From Alkalibacter sp964582705 (GTDB taxonomy: Bacteria > Bacillota > Clostridia > Eubacteriales > Alkalibacteraceae), in contig CAZOTE010000006.1 of NCBI GenBank assembly GCA_964582705.1, forward strand, positions 1 through 54,379: 54,379 bases of DNA, in the 5' to 3' direction. The first letter of the stretch is position 1. Each line of letters opens with the position of its first letter. The translations under genes were made by a program, and so were the position numbers. The notes below the pieces were generated by a model. It searched no databases, was not told the origin of the DNA, and was given only the letters and a program-made list of their open reading frames with translations. Shown here one piece after another: positions 26,574 to 35,400 of this stretch.

Positions 26574-27494
26574 TTATTCCTTTCCGCTTTTTATAAGCTG
26601 AAGGTACACATCTTCAAGCTTTTCTCTCTCAATTGATATGTCGACAAAATCTCCTCTTTTAAGCGCTATGGAGTTTAAGAGGAGCGGAAGCTTGGCTTTG
26701 TCAACCTTGAAGTCGATTTGGTTATGATGAGTAACCTCTGCATGGAACTCCTTTAAGGATTCCCACTCCTGTCCATCCACCGGGCTATCAAAGCAAATTG
26801 ACACCCTTACCTCCCGCCCGAATCTATCCATTAAGATTTCTTTTGGCTCGTCGGCAACGATTTCTCCTGAATTGATTACCATTATCCTGTCGCAAAGTCT
26901 TTCTGCCTCCTCTATATAATGAGTAGTCAGAATTATCGTCAAACCTGACTTGTGAAGCTCGAGGAGGAAGTCGTACATATTGTGGCGCATTTCGATATCC
27001 ACTCCGGCTGTAGGCTCGTCAAGTATGAAGATTTCAGGCTTGTGGACTAGAGCTTTTGCCATCTGGAACCTTCTTTTCATGCCTCCTGACAGTTCCCTTA
27101 TATAGTTGTTTCGCTTTTCAAACAGATTTAGCTGGTTGAGAAGATGATGGATATATTCCTTGTTCCTCTTGATTCCAAAATAACCGGATTGCTTTTTCAA
27201 AACTTCTTCGACAGAAAAGAAATTGTCAAATCCGCTTTCCTGTGGGACTACTCCCAACAGCTTTTTTGTTTCAAGCTCGTTTTTATCTAAGTCATATCCA
27301 CCTATGCTTACCTTTCCGGAGGTTTTTTTTACGTTTCCAGACAATATGTTTATAAGCGTGGTCTTTCCGGCTCCGTTTTGGCCGAGAAGCGCTGCAAATT
27401 CTCCTTTTTCTATGTTGATGTTTACGTCTTTAAGAGCGATTTTTCCATCCTTTTTATAAATCATGTTCAATCCTTCTGTTATTAACATCCTCAT
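26574..27494 (-). CDS. ABC exporter ATP-binding protein
   Basis: About 306 residues. Walker A LGQNGAGKTTLI, signature ELSGGMKRRFQMAKAL, Walker B EIFILDEPTAGVD, H-loop TTHYIEEAERL, then a C-terminal tail of about 90 residues as in DrrA/NatA-like ATPases. Several starts are possible; the ATG at 27494 fits best with GAGG six bases upstream, while the frame stays open to 27506. It forms one exporter with the permease (25793). Confidence 0.9.
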   Translation of the reverse strand: MRMLITEGLNMIYKKDGKIALKDVNINIEKGEFAALLGQNGAGKTTLINILSGNVKKTSGKVSIGGYDLDKNELETKKLLGVVPQESGFDNFFSVEEVLKKQSGYFGIKRNKEYIHHLLNQLNLFEKRNNYIRELSGGMKRRFQMAKALVHKPEIFILDEPTAGVDIEMRHNMYDFLLELHKSGLTIILTTHYIEEAERLCDRIMVINSGEIVADEPKEILMDRFGREVRVSICFDSPVDGQEWESLKEFHAEVTHHNQIDFKVDKAKLPLLLNSIALKRGDFVDISIEREKLEDVYLQLIKSGKE

Positions 27495-27546
27495 CACGTT
27501 CCTCATAATTTTTCAACAACAACTATTATACCCGAAAGCCTGGGAA

Positions 27547-27581
27547 TTGACACATTTATTTAAAAGTACTTTTAGTGTCAA
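27547..27581. promoter_or_regulatory. Inverted TTGACAC...GTGTCAA in a divergent intergenic region
   Basis: TTGACAC (27547-27553) and GTGTCAA (27575-27581) are inverted, with the palindrome AAAAGTACTTTT (27562-27573) between. The TTGACA words could be -35 boxes for the divergent ABC and ArAE-like genes, though the matching -10 boxes at 17 bp are poor. It could also be an operator. Confidence 0.4.
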
Positions 27582-27644
27582 CGAGTTTGGGTATCCATAA
27601 TATATCATTAAGAAGATCTATTTGACTTGAGGGAGGTCGCAAGA

Positions 27645-28595
27645 ATGAAAAACACTCTTTATCTAACTTTAAAAATAACTGCAGGAGTTCTGTTGGCTTC
27701 AGTCACAGGAAAGCTGCTTGGTTTGGATTATTATATGTCTGCAGGAGTCATAACGATGCTAAGCCTTTTGGAGATCAAAAGAAAGTCGCTGTTTTTCGGG
27801 TTTCAGAGACTCTACACCGGCGTCATAGCCATCAGCATAGCATCTTTGTTTCTCCATCTCACATCCTTTACCCTTTGGGGCTTTGGGCTTTATCTTGTCA
27901 TCTTCATCCCGGTTGTACTAAAGCTTGATGCCAAGGCGGGACTCGTCGTCAATACCGTGCTGGTCAGCCATATCTACGATATAGGAAGAGTGGACTTCCA
28001 CGTCATTGTAAACGAGCTTTCTCTTCTTGCCATCGGAATAACGATAGCACTGATATTAAATCTCCATGTTCCGGTTTATGAAGACAAGATAAGAAAAATC
28101 ATGAAAGAGACTGACGAGACCTTCAAGGAGACCTTGAACATGATGGCCTCATGCCTGGAGAGCAGGTGTAAAATAGAAGGGGTCAGCTCAAACATTTCCA
28201 AGTTGCGCGGGCTCATCGCAGATGGACTTGAAAAGTCCTACGAATATGTCAACAGCTACTATTTCAAGACAGATGACTATTATTCCAGGTACTTCTCTAT
28301 GAGAAAAAGCCAGATCGGAAGGATGCGCTATATGCAGGAACATTGCAAAAACGTCTTCACTACACTGGAAGAGGCAAAGCCACTGGCAGAATTTACATAT
28401 GCTGTGTCAAGGGAATTTGATGAAGAAAATCCTGCAACGGAACTTCTAGCCGGGATAGAGGACCTTAGAAACAAATACAGAATTTCATCTCTTCCAAGAA
28501 CTAGGGCAGAGTTTGAAAACCGGGCAGTTCTATTTCAGTTTCTAAACGACCTTGAGGAATTTATCAGAATCAAGGTGGAGTTTTTGGCATCCTAG
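27645..28595 (+). CDS. Aromatic acid exporter (ArAE) family membrane protein
   Basis: 316 residues. The N-terminal 140 residues form about four to five transmembrane helices with the family start LYLTLKITAGVLLAS, GVITMLSLLEIKRKS and the VNELSLLAIGI segment; the C-terminal half is soluble and helical, as in the Gram-positive ArAE type 1 (DUF939-like) proteins. GGAGG lies eight bases before ATG 27645. The family is linked to export of aromatic acids in other bacteria; the substrate here is unknown. Divergent from the ABC exporter. Confidence 0.78.
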   Translation: MKNTLYLTLKITAGVLLASVTGKLLGLDYYMSAGVITMLSLLEIKRKSLFFGFQRLYTGVIAISIASLFLHLTSFTLWGFGLYLVIFIPVVLKLDAKAGLVVNTVLVSHIYDIGRVDFHVIVNELSLLAIGITIALILNLHVPVYEDKIRKIMKETDETFKETLNMMASCLESRCKIEGVSSNISKLRGLIADGLEKSYEYVNSYYFKTDDYYSRYFSMRKSQIGRMRYMQEHCKNVFTTLEEAKPLAEFTYAVSREFDEENPATELLAGIEDLRNKYRISSLPRTRAEFENRAVLFQFLNDLEEFIRIKVEFLAS

Positions 28596-28678
28596 CAAAC
28601 AGGCAAAATACTACTTGATTAGCTAAACTATAATTTGTAAAATATCTATTATAGCCATATCAGAAAGGGAGACATAAA

Positions 28679-29200
28679 GTGAGAATATTTCCGTGGAATA
28701 GAAACAACAAGCGAGTAATGGAATCGGAGGAGGATAATAAGTACCTGGAAGATATGTTCGCATTGGTTTATTCGGACATTATGGAATACTTGGAGATCAT
28801 GCGACTTACAGAATCAGAAATCAAATCTCTTCCTTATTTTTCTCGATCAAAAGTCAAAAAAGCATTCGCCCAATCCATAGGTTTAAGCGTCGACGACCTG
28901 AACAGGGAATTCTTGGAGATCAAAAATTTCTTGTATACCATAGAAAGAGACATCAAGGTTAAAAACTTCATCAAACTGGATGAAAAGCTTAGGACTTACG
29001 CCTTCAAGTACATTCCATTGATTGACAAACTATTACCCCTATCGGAATTCTACTTATCCGTGCCAGAGCAGTTTAAGAGGTCAAATAGAAAGAGAGGGGA
29101 TTTTGCAGGCATCGATGAAGAATACGAAAAACGAAGAATGCAAATAATACATCTACACGAAAACTTGACTGGAATATATAGGGTGATTGCTGTGGAATAG
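28679..29200 (+). CDS. Hypothetical protein, charged and helical, of unknown function
   Basis: 173 residues starting at GTG 28679 with AGGGAG upstream. I do not recognise the family. No signal peptide, membrane helix or Cys motif is seen. It is rich in Lys, Glu, Leu and Ile, and looks mostly helical (LTESEIKSLPYFSRSKVKKA, then RSNRKRGDFAGIDEEYEKRR near the end). The central part is remotely like the 5-bromo-4-chloroindolyl-phosphate-hydrolysis (XpaC)-type helical proteins, but this is a guess. It lies 18 bases before the heterodimeric ABC exporter genes and is probably co-transcribed with them. Confidence 0.7.
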   Translation: MRIFPWNRNNKRVMESEEDNKYLEDMFALVYSDIMEYLEIMRLTESEIKSLPYFSRSKVKKAFAQSIGLSVDDLNREFLEIKNFLYTIERDIKVKNFIKLDEKLRTYAFKYIPLIDKLLPLSEFYLSVPEQFKRSNRKRGDFAGIDEEYEKRRMQIIHLHENLTGIYRVIAVE

Positions 29201-29218
29201 GGAAAAGAAGGTGTCATA

Positions 29219-30946
29219 ATGATTAAACTTGCAAAATATCTAAAACCGTTCAAACTTCAAATCGCATTCATACTTTCTCTGATCTTTCTCCAGACTATCG
29301 GCGATCTCTTTTTGCCTACTTTGATGGCAGGCATCATAAACGAGGGGGTGATGAAAGGCGACACGAGCTTCATTTTCACAACAGGCGCTCAGATGATGGG
29401 CATTGCCCTAATCTCAGGCATAAGCGCCATCACAGCCGCCTATCTCTCTTCGAAGGTGTCCGTGGGTCTTGGGAGGTCTTTGAGGAAAATGGTCTTTGAG
29501 AACGTAGAGAGCTTTTCATTGGAGGAGTTCGACTTGTTTGGCACATCTACCTTGATTACAAGAAATACAAACGACATAAACCAAATCCAACATGTGACGG
29601 TAATGATCATGCGAATGATGATTTCAGCTCCCATGATGGCTGTAGGCGGGGTAATCATGGCTCTTTCAAGGGATGTTCCCTTAACGGGAATGCTTGGGAT
29701 TGCCATATTATTTCTCGCTCTCTTCATATTTATAGTATCCAGACAGGTAATTCCGCTCTTTACCCAGATACAGAGCAAGGTAGACAAGCTAAACCGCGTC
29801 ACCAGGGAAAAGCTGACCGGAGTCAGAGTCATAAGAGCCTTTGACACCGGCAAGCTGGAAGAAAAAAGATTTAATGACGCAAACACTGATTTAACAGAAA
29901 CTTATATCACGGTCAACCGCATAATGGCTTTCATGATGCCCGTAATAATGCTGATAATGAACTTAAGCTCAGTGTCTATTCTTTGGCTTGGCTCCCGCAG
30001 GATTGCCGGAGGAAACATGAACTTGGGGGATTTAAGCGCATTTACCCAATATGCAATGCATATAATGATGTCCATGTTGATGCTTTCCATGATGTTCGTC
30101 ATGGTGCCGAGAGCTCAAGCAGCAGCAAATAGGATAAATGAGGTTCTGGAGGCAAGGCCTGGGATAGCAGACCCAAGAATAGTAGATAATAACTTTCAAA
30201 AAAGGGGATCGGTGCAGTTTAAGAGTGTGTCCTTTTCGTATCCGGGAGCTCAAAATCCTGTTTTAAAGGATATATCATTCTGTGCTGAACCGGGAGAAGT
30301 CACCGCTATAATCGGAAGCACCGGTTCCGGCAAATCTACGATTGCAAACCTGTTGCCTCGATTTTACGACACGACTACCGGAGAGATTTTAATAGATGGG
30401 GTTGACGTAAAATCAGCGGCCATGAAGGATATCAGAAACAAGATAGGGTTTGTTCCGCAAAATGCCGTGTTATTCTCAGGTACCGTGGGTGAAAATATAG
30501 CTGTGGGGAACCCAAAAGCAGACATGGATGAAATAAAAAAAGCGGCAGCCATTGCACAAGCTGAAGAATTCATCCTCGAATTCAATGACAAGTACGAACA
30601 CCTTGTAACCCAGGGAGGCAGCAACTTAAGCGGAGGACAAAAGCAAAGGTTGTCAATTGCCAGGGCTCTGGTTAAAAAACCTGAGATATATATTTTTGAC
30701 GATAGCTTTTCAGCCCTCGATTTTAAGACAGACTATAAGGTGCGAAGGGCTCTTAAATGCGAAACAAAAGATGCCACAGTAATCATAATCGCTCAGAGGG
30801 TAGGCACTGTAATGGATGCAGACAGAATCATCGTCCTTGACAAGGGAAGAATCACAGGTACAGGAAAACATGAGGACCTTTTAAAAAGCTGCAGCGTTTA
30901 TCAGGAGATCGTTTCCTCCCAGATGGAAAAGGAGGAAGCCTCATGA
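29219..30946 (+). CDS. ABC exporter half-transporter, subunit 1 (degenerate catalytic site)
   Basis: 575 residues: six-helix type 1 exporter domain (about 1-310) then an ATPase domain. Walker A IGSTGSGKST and signature LSGGQKQR are intact, but Walker B reads IYIFDDSFSALD, with Asp where the catalytic Glu is expected. This is the usual sign of the non-hydrolysing half of a heterodimeric multidrug-type exporter (BmrC/BmrD- or TM287/288-like). Its stop overlaps the start of the second half by four bases. The substrate is unknown. Confidence 0.92.
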   Translation: MIKLAKYLKPFKLQIAFILSLIFLQTIGDLFLPTLMAGIINEGVMKGDTSFIFTTGAQMMGIALISGISAITAAYLSSKVSVGLGRSLRKMVFENVESFSLEEFDLFGTSTLITRNTNDINQIQHVTVMIMRMMISAPMMAVGGVIMALSRDVPLTGMLGIAILFLALFIFIVSRQVIPLFTQIQSKVDKLNRVTREKLTGVRVIRAFDTGKLEEKRFNDANTDLTETYITVNRIMAFMMPVIMLIMNLSSVSILWLGSRRIAGGNMNLGDLSAFTQYAMHIMMSMLMLSMMFVMVPRAQAAANRINEVLEARPGIADPRIVDNNFQKRGSVQFKSVSFSYPGAQNPVLKDISFCAEPGEVTAIIGSTGSGKSTIANLLPRFYDTTTGEILIDGVDVKSAAMKDIRNKIGFVPQNAVLFSGTVGENIAVGNPKADMDEIKKAAAIAQAEEFILEFNDKYEHLVTQGGSNLSGGQKQRLSIARALVKKPEIYIFDDSFSALDFKTDYKVRRALKCETKDATVIIIAQRVGTVMDADRIIVLDKGRITGTGKHEDLLKSCSVYQEIVSSQMEKEEAS

Positions 30947-32814
30947 GTGAAAATCAATTTAAAAATAGAAATCAACAGGACCATAAACCTGGTGGAAATC
31001 CTTTGCGCCCGGGGGGAGGTCCCATGCGAGCCATGCAGATGCCCGTTGAAAAGCCAAAGGATTTTAAAGGAACATTCAGAAGGCTTTTATTGTATCTTAA
31101 GCCATACAGAATTCACCTGGTTACAGTGTTTTTCCTTGCACTAGCGAGCACTACCTTCAACATCGGGGCACCCAGGGTGATGGCGCTTGCAGTCAACAGG
31201 CTGCAGGAAGGCTTTGTATCTTCCCTTGGCATCGACTTCGATTATATCGGCATGATACTTGTTGTTTTGGCAGCAATGTACGTTTTAAGCTCCCTTTTCA
31301 ATTTATCCATGGGCCTTGTGATGTCGGGAGTATCCCAAAAGACTGTTCGAGACCTTAGAAGGGAGGTTGATCTCAAGTTTTCAAAGCTTCCCCTTAGCTA
31401 TTACGACAAGCATCCTCATGGAGACATGTTAAGCCGCGTGACAAATGATGTCGATACAATAGCGAATACCTTGCAGCAAAGCTTGACTCAGATGATAACC
31501 TCAACAGTCTCTATTATAGGCTACATAGCAATGATGCTTACGATAAGCCCTGTACTGACGCTGATTGTAATGGCAACCCTGCCTTTTTACGTTATCGTTA
31601 CCGCCAACGTGGCAAAGAGGGCTCAAAAGTACTTTGCGGCTCAGCAAAAGGAACTAGGTGATTTAAGCGCCCACGTTGAGGAGATGTTTTCCGGCCATAA
31701 AATCGTCAAAGCTTACAACATGGAATCGGATTCCATAAAAAAGTTCAAAGAAATCAACGACAGGCTCTACAGTCAGGGCTGGAAGGCTCAATTCGTCTCA
31801 GGCATCATGTTTCCTCTTATGAATATCATAAGCAACATCGGCTACGTGTTCATAAGCGTTATCGGAGGCATATGGATAACGGGAGACATCCTCAAAATCG
31901 GAGACATACTAGCATTTATCCAATACTCGAGGTCCTTTACCATGCCCATCGTACAAACTTCAAATATTGCAAACATCCTGCAGTCAACTATCGCTTGCGC
32001 AGAGAGGGTGTTCCAGATATTAGACGAAACTGAAGAAGCCTCCGACAATAAAGGGGATGACTTTAAGGAGAAACTTGCAGGCTCTGTTGAATTCAAAAAC
32101 GTATATTTCAGCTACACCTCGGAAATCCCGTTGATCAAAGACATGAACTTAAAGGTGGAACGAGGACACACAGTAGCAATCGTAGGTCCTACGGGGGCAG
32201 GAAAGACCACGCTGGTTAACCTATTGATGCGATTTTACGAAATCGATTCAGGTACAATAACTCTCGCAGGTGTGGATATTAGAAACCTAAGCAGAAGCAG
32301 GCTTAGAAGACATTTTGGGATGGTCTTGCAGGACACCTGGCTATTTAACGGAACCATCCGGGACAATATTCTCTACGGCAGGGAGGAAGCGACAGAAGAT
32401 GAAATGATCAGCGCAGCGACTGCAGCAAGAGCTGACCACTTCATCAGGACTTTGCAGGATGGTTACGACACTGTCCTAAACGAAGAGGCAAGCAATCTTT
32501 CCCAGGGACAAAAACAGCTGATCACAATAGCACGGGCACTGTTGGCAGACCCGCAGATTTTGATCTTGGATGAAGCTACCAGCAGCGTAGACACCAGAAC
32601 GGAGCTTCTCATACAAGAGGCTATGGGAACCTTGATGAAAAACAGGACCAATTTCGTAATTGCCCACAGGCTTTCCACCATAAAAACCGCAGAAACAATA
32701 CTTGTCATGGACAAGGGGAGCATAATTGAGATGGGAAATCACCATGATCTAATGGAAGCAAATGGCTTCTATTCAGATCTATACAAGAGCCAGTTCGCAG
32801 GCTATGAGATATGA
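30943..32814 (+). CDS. ABC exporter half-transporter, subunit 2 (canonical catalytic site)
   Basis: 623 residues. A Gly/Pro-rich N-terminal tail (GGNPLRPGGGPMRAMQMP) leads to a six-helix domain and an ATPase with Walker A VGPTGAGKTT, signature LSQGQKQL and Walker B ILILDEATSSVD (catalytic Glu present). In a heterodimer this subunit supplies the active Glu, while the partner supplies the canonical LSGGQ. The deviating LSQGQ here fits that division of labour. It overlaps its partner by ATGA. Confidence 0.93.
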   Translation: MSENQFKNRNQQDHKPGGNPLRPGGGPMRAMQMPVEKPKDFKGTFRRLLLYLKPYRIHLVTVFFLALASTTFNIGAPRVMALAVNRLQEGFVSSLGIDFDYIGMILVVLAAMYVLSSLFNLSMGLVMSGVSQKTVRDLRREVDLKFSKLPLSYYDKHPHGDMLSRVTNDVDTIANTLQQSLTQMITSTVSIIGYIAMMLTISPVLTLIVMATLPFYVIVTANVAKRAQKYFAAQQKELGDLSAHVEEMFSGHKIVKAYNMESDSIKKFKEINDRLYSQGWKAQFVSGIMFPLMNIISNIGYVFISVIGGIWITGDILKIGDILAFIQYSRSFTMPIVQTSNIANILQSTIACAERVFQILDETEEASDNKGDDFKEKLAGSVEFKNVYFSYTSEIPLIKDMNLKVERGHTVAIVGPTGAGKTTLVNLLMRFYEIDSGTITLAGVDIRNLSRSRLRRHFGMVLQDTWLFNGTIRDNILYGREEATEDEMISAATAARADHFIRTLQDGYDTVLNEEASNLSQGQKQLITIARALLADPQILILDEATSSVDTRTELLIQEAMGTLMKNRTNFVIAHRLSTIKTAETILVMDKGSIIEMGNHHDLMEANGFYSDLYKSQFAGYEI

Positions 32815-32993
32815 GCCCGGTGTTTATACCTGATTACACTGGGTATATTATAAGTGACAAAGGAAAATGATCGATGAAGGGGAGCCCAAAAAATTAGTCA
32901 AAAGCCTTTCAAATCGACTAACCGACAGCTGCGGCAAATGTCGAATAAAGGAAACTTACGAGTGATAGAAGAGCAGGCAGTCCCAAGAAGATC
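32815..32993 (+). other. Gene-free segment with small hairpins
   Basis: No protein-coding frame is credible. Hairpins seen: CCCGGTGT...ACACTGGG (about 32817-32843, possible weak terminator of the ABC operon), TTAGTC...GACTAA (about 32894-32921) and CGACA...TGTCG (about 32923-32943). It may be the 5' part of the transcript that holds the two repeats at 32994-33345. Confidence 0.4.
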
Positions 32994-33112
32994 ATCGGTA
33001 CTTTGATTAAATACATTAGCCACCTGAAAGGAATGAAGGAATGACTAATGAAGAAGTGTCTTAGGGATCGGGAGTAGTCAATAAAAGGCGAAACCGGTCC
33101 TTAAGGCTTTTA
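32994..33112 (+). ncRNA. Structured element, copy 1 of a duplicated RNA-like motif
   Basis: It shares with 33229-33345 the blocks ATCG.TA..TTTGA, CATTAGCCACC, GAAAGGAA, ATGACTAATG, GATCGG.AGTA.TCAA and GAAACCG.TCCTTAAG. Predicted pairs: CATTAG/CTAATG, and CTTAGGGATCGG (33060-33071) with CCGGTCCTTAAG (33094-33105), 12 pairs of which two are G-U. It ends in CTTTTA. The strand is inferred from the terminator of copy 2. No known riboswitch family was recognised. It could be a terminator-bearing 3' UTR or an independent small RNA. Confidence 0.5.
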
Positions 33113-33228
33113 TGCACGATTTTATAAAAAAAAACGTATTTTGTGTTTAACAAATATATCCGCGGGTATATAAAAGGTACAAAGGAATAAGGTTCAAATC
33201 TTAAAAGGGTAAATCCTTGAAAGATAGA
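33113..33228 (+). other. Linker between the two structured copies
   Basis: AT-rich spacer with the near-palindrome ATATATCCGCGGGTATAT (about 33153-33170) and A-rich tracts. No gene seen. The 3' end is weakly similar to the segment in front of copy 1. Confidence 0.4.
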
Positions 33229-33345
33229 ATCGATAGCCTTTGAATCCACATTAGCCACCAGAAAGGAACAAAGATGACTAATGCGCGAAGGGCTTAAGGA
33301 TCGGAAGTAATCAAGTTGATGAAACCGATCCTTAAGTCATTTTTT
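33229..33345 (+). ncRNA. Structured element, copy 2, ending in a strong terminator
   Basis: Homologous to 32994-33112. The terminal stem CTTAAGGATCGG (33293-33304) pairs perfectly with CCGATCCTTAAG (33325-33336), and T6 follows at 33340-33345. The two positions that differ from copy 1 keep pairing (G-U to A-U and U-G to U-A). The upstream stem CATTAG/CTAATG is also kept. The T-run overlaps the stop of the convergent AI-2E gene. Function is unknown. Confidence 0.5.
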
Positions 33346-34422
33346 GTCCTCTGTAAGGAGCAGCTCCTTAAGGGATTGGTGCCTGAAAACAACTTGTATC
33401 ACACTTTTTAATATGAGAAAGATAATAGGACCCATGATGATACCTATGCCTCCAAGGGTCTTGATTCCTACAAACATAGCCCCCAACGTCAAAACAGGAT
33501 GTACTCCAATCTGAGAGCCTACTATCTTTGGTTCGATCAACTGCCTTACGATCATAACGATGCCGTACAGGACCAACAAGGAAATGCCTGTCTTAAAGTC
33601 ATCATTGATAAATGAAATTATGGACCAGGGGACTAAAAATCCTCCTGTCCCGATGACCGGCAAAATATCAACCACTGCGATTATGGCCGCTAATGCCAAC
33701 CCGTATTGCACTCCTATTATTGTGAATCCTATGAGAAGCTCCGTAAAAGTAATGCTCATTATGATCATGTAAGCCCTCAGCAGTCTAACTACTGAATTAA
33801 GTATGCTGATCTTTATGTCGTCAAACCTGTTTATCCAAATTTGGGGTGCCTGTTTGTATATAAAATTTGTTATTTTATCCCTGTCGCTGGAAATAAAATA
33901 TGTGGAAAGGATCATCACAAATAAAAATATTACAGCTGAGGGTATGGATATGGCTGTATTCAAAACTCTTCTCACAAGGTCGTTTATTATCTCTCCTGCA
34001 GATGCTATGATACCCTCCAGAACATCTCCCAAAATGGCTGCTACTTCATCAGGCAATCCGGCAAATAGATTATTGCTGCCCTCGCTGATTTCCAGCACCT
34101 TTAAGTAAACCTCATTAAACAAACCTGGGATTATCTCAAATAAATCTCTTGCTTCTGAGACGATTCTTAGGACTATAAAAGTGGCTACAAATGAAAGCAC
34201 TCCCAAAAGGAATATAACCGCTACAAAGGAGGCGATCTTCCTGGGTATGTTTTTCCGGATTAAAAATCCCACGACAGGCTCGATCAAAAAAGCCAATAAA
34301 GCGGCAAATACAAAAGGAGCTATATATTGAAATGTTTTAAACACCAACCAGGTTCCACCAATGATTGCGGCTAGGTTAATAAAAAATCTTATGACTTTCT
34401 TTTTATCAAAATGCGCGTTCAC
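33337..34422 (-). CDS. AI-2E (PerM/YtvI) family membrane permease
   Basis: 361 residues with about eight helices in the family order: two at the N-terminus, a long amphipathic periplasmic-type segment (about 95-150), then five to six helices. Family signatures are AFLIEPVVGFLIRKNIPRK and, near the C-terminus, LIEPKIVGSQIGVHPVLTL. Members include TqsA, YtvI and Na/H antiporters, so the solute is uncertain. GTG 34422 is chosen because AAGGAG ends directly before the upstream ATG (34431), giving the GTG a normal nine-base spacer. No partner genes. Confidence 0.85.
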   Translation of the reverse strand: MNAHFDKKKVIRFFINLAAIIGGTWLVFKTFQYIAPFVFAALLAFLIEPVVGFLIRKNIPRKIASFVAVIFLLGVLSFVATFIVLRIVSEARDLFEIIPGLFNEVYLKVLEISEGSNNLFAGLPDEVAAILGDVLEGIIASAGEIINDLVRRVLNTAISIPSAVIFLFVMILSTYFISSDRDKITNFIYKQAPQIWINRFDDIKISILNSVVRLLRAYMIIMSITFTELLIGFTIIGVQYGLALAAIIAVVDILPVIGTGGFLVPWSIISFINDDFKTGISLLVLYGIVMIVRQLIEPKIVGSQIGVHPVLTLGAMFVGIKTLGGIGIIMGPIIFLILKSVIQVVFRHQSLKELLLTEDKK

Positions 34423-34501
34423 GAGCCACATCTCCTTTATGCATATTTTTAGCTTATATATCTATATTACCATAAAATCTAAATTTTTATCCAATAAGTA
34501 A

Positions 34502-34530
34502 TTGCTATCTTGTAACACTTGTGCTATAAT
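34502..34530 (+). promoter_or_regulatory. Promoter of the AnfO-like gene
   Basis: TTGCTA (34502-34507), 17-bp spacer, perfect TATAAT (34525-34530), preceded by TG at -2/-3 of the extended region (TGC). It gives a leader of about 70 bases containing a terminator-like hairpin. Confidence 0.7.
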
Positions 34531-34548
34531 TGTAAAAAAGTCAAAGGC

Positions 34549-34587
34549 AACGGCGCATTTATTTTTTAATAGATGTGTCGTTTTTTT
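34549..34587 (+). terminator. Leader terminator/attenuator before the AnfO-like gene
   Basis: AACGGCGCAT (34549-34558) pairs with ATGTGTCGTT (34573-34582) including two G-U pairs, then T7. It lies between the promoter and the ATG at 34608, so it could stop transcription before the gene. No antiterminator stem or known aptamer is evident in the short leader. Confidence 0.6.
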
Positions 34588-34607
34588 GTTGATAAGGAAG
34601 TGACTTG

Positions 34608-35222
34608 ATGAAAATCGCATGCTGCTTGGATAAAGACGACAAAATCGTCTCTATAAACGATTGGACCGTCCTGAAAATATTTGAAATCGACAACTTTAAA
34701 ACTAGGCAGGTTCAAGAGATATTTTCAAGCCGATCTAGTTCAGATTCCTTAAGTGATAGGCGAAATTTTGCCAATTACGTTCTTTCCTCCCTTGGAGATT
34801 GTAAAATACTTGTAGCCTCAAAAATAACAGGTGTATTCTATATTTTACTTGAGAGTGCAGGATTTGAGCTTTGGGAGGTCGATGGAGATCTTAATGATGT
34901 ATTAAACAGCTTTATACCAATGATGGATGATGCCACGCCGAAAAATCCTTCTGCCACACAAACCGGCCTTTTAAAAAAGGATGAAGGCATATTGACCTTT
35001 AACCTTAAAGAGGCTCTAATTCAATGCCCAGAAGCTTCATCTAAGAAATTATTACTTCCGCTACTTGAAGAAACACCCTTTTTTCAGCTTAATGTTTTAT
35101 GCGGGCACATACCGCCCTGGTTTGAAACCACTTTAAAAAGCATGGGCTTTGATTATAAGGCGGTAGAACTGGAAAACAAGCTAGTCAAAGCGGTTATTGA
35201 AAAAAAGGTTTGCAGCAGTTAG
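34608..35222 (+). CDS. AnfO-like protein (Fe-only nitrogenase accessory family)
   Basis: 204 residues. The N-terminal MKIACCLDKDDKIVSINDWT and central ITGVFYILLESAGFELWEVD, plus the C-terminal LTFNLKEAL, SSKKLLLPLLEETPFFQLNV and CGHIPPWFETTL blocks, look like the AnfO family, small proteins found with Fe-only nitrogenase in diazotrophs. No nitrogenase gene lies in this window, and relatives occur in non-diazotrophic Clostridia, so a role in metal- or Fe-S-cluster handling is only inferred. ATG 34608 has GGAAG upstream. Regulated by a promoter with a leader hairpin. Confidence 0.55.
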   Translation: MKIACCLDKDDKIVSINDWTVLKIFEIDNFKTRQVQEIFSSRSSSDSLSDRRNFANYVLSSLGDCKILVASKITGVFYILLESAGFELWEVDGDLNDVLNSFIPMMDDATPKNPSATQTGLLKKDEGILTFNLKEALIQCPEASSKKLLLPLLEETPFFQLNVLCGHIPPWFETTLKSMGFDYKAVELENKLVKAVIEKKVCSS

Positions 35223-35266
35223 TTTTTTTTAAATCGGCCATATTATCCCTCTATTATATAGAGATA

Positions 35267-35303
35267 AGATACCCTGATCGCACTGTGCGTCAGGGTATCT
35301 TTA
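35267..35303 (+). terminator. Terminator after the AnfO-like gene
   Basis: AGATACCCTGA (35267-35277) pairs with TCAGGGTATCT (35290-35300), with inner CGCAC/GTGCG pairs, then TTTA. Strong stem. Confidence 0.9.
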
Positions 35304-35400
35304 TTGTAGGTCTATGTTTACAAAACCTTTAATTGCAAGAAGCTGTATTAATCTATATAATATTTCTTAGGCGTGTCACGCTTGAAAAGGAGTGGGCAAA

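Noticed and set aside
33060..33105. Hammerhead ribozyme (CGAAAC next to the stem)
   Set aside because: The CUGANGA core is missing and the second copy does not keep the CGAAAC word.
33229..33345. Known riboswitch (c-di-GMP, glycine, Mn, cobalamin, T-box, ykkC types)
   Set aside because: The conserved core words of these families are not present, and no gene follows on the strand.
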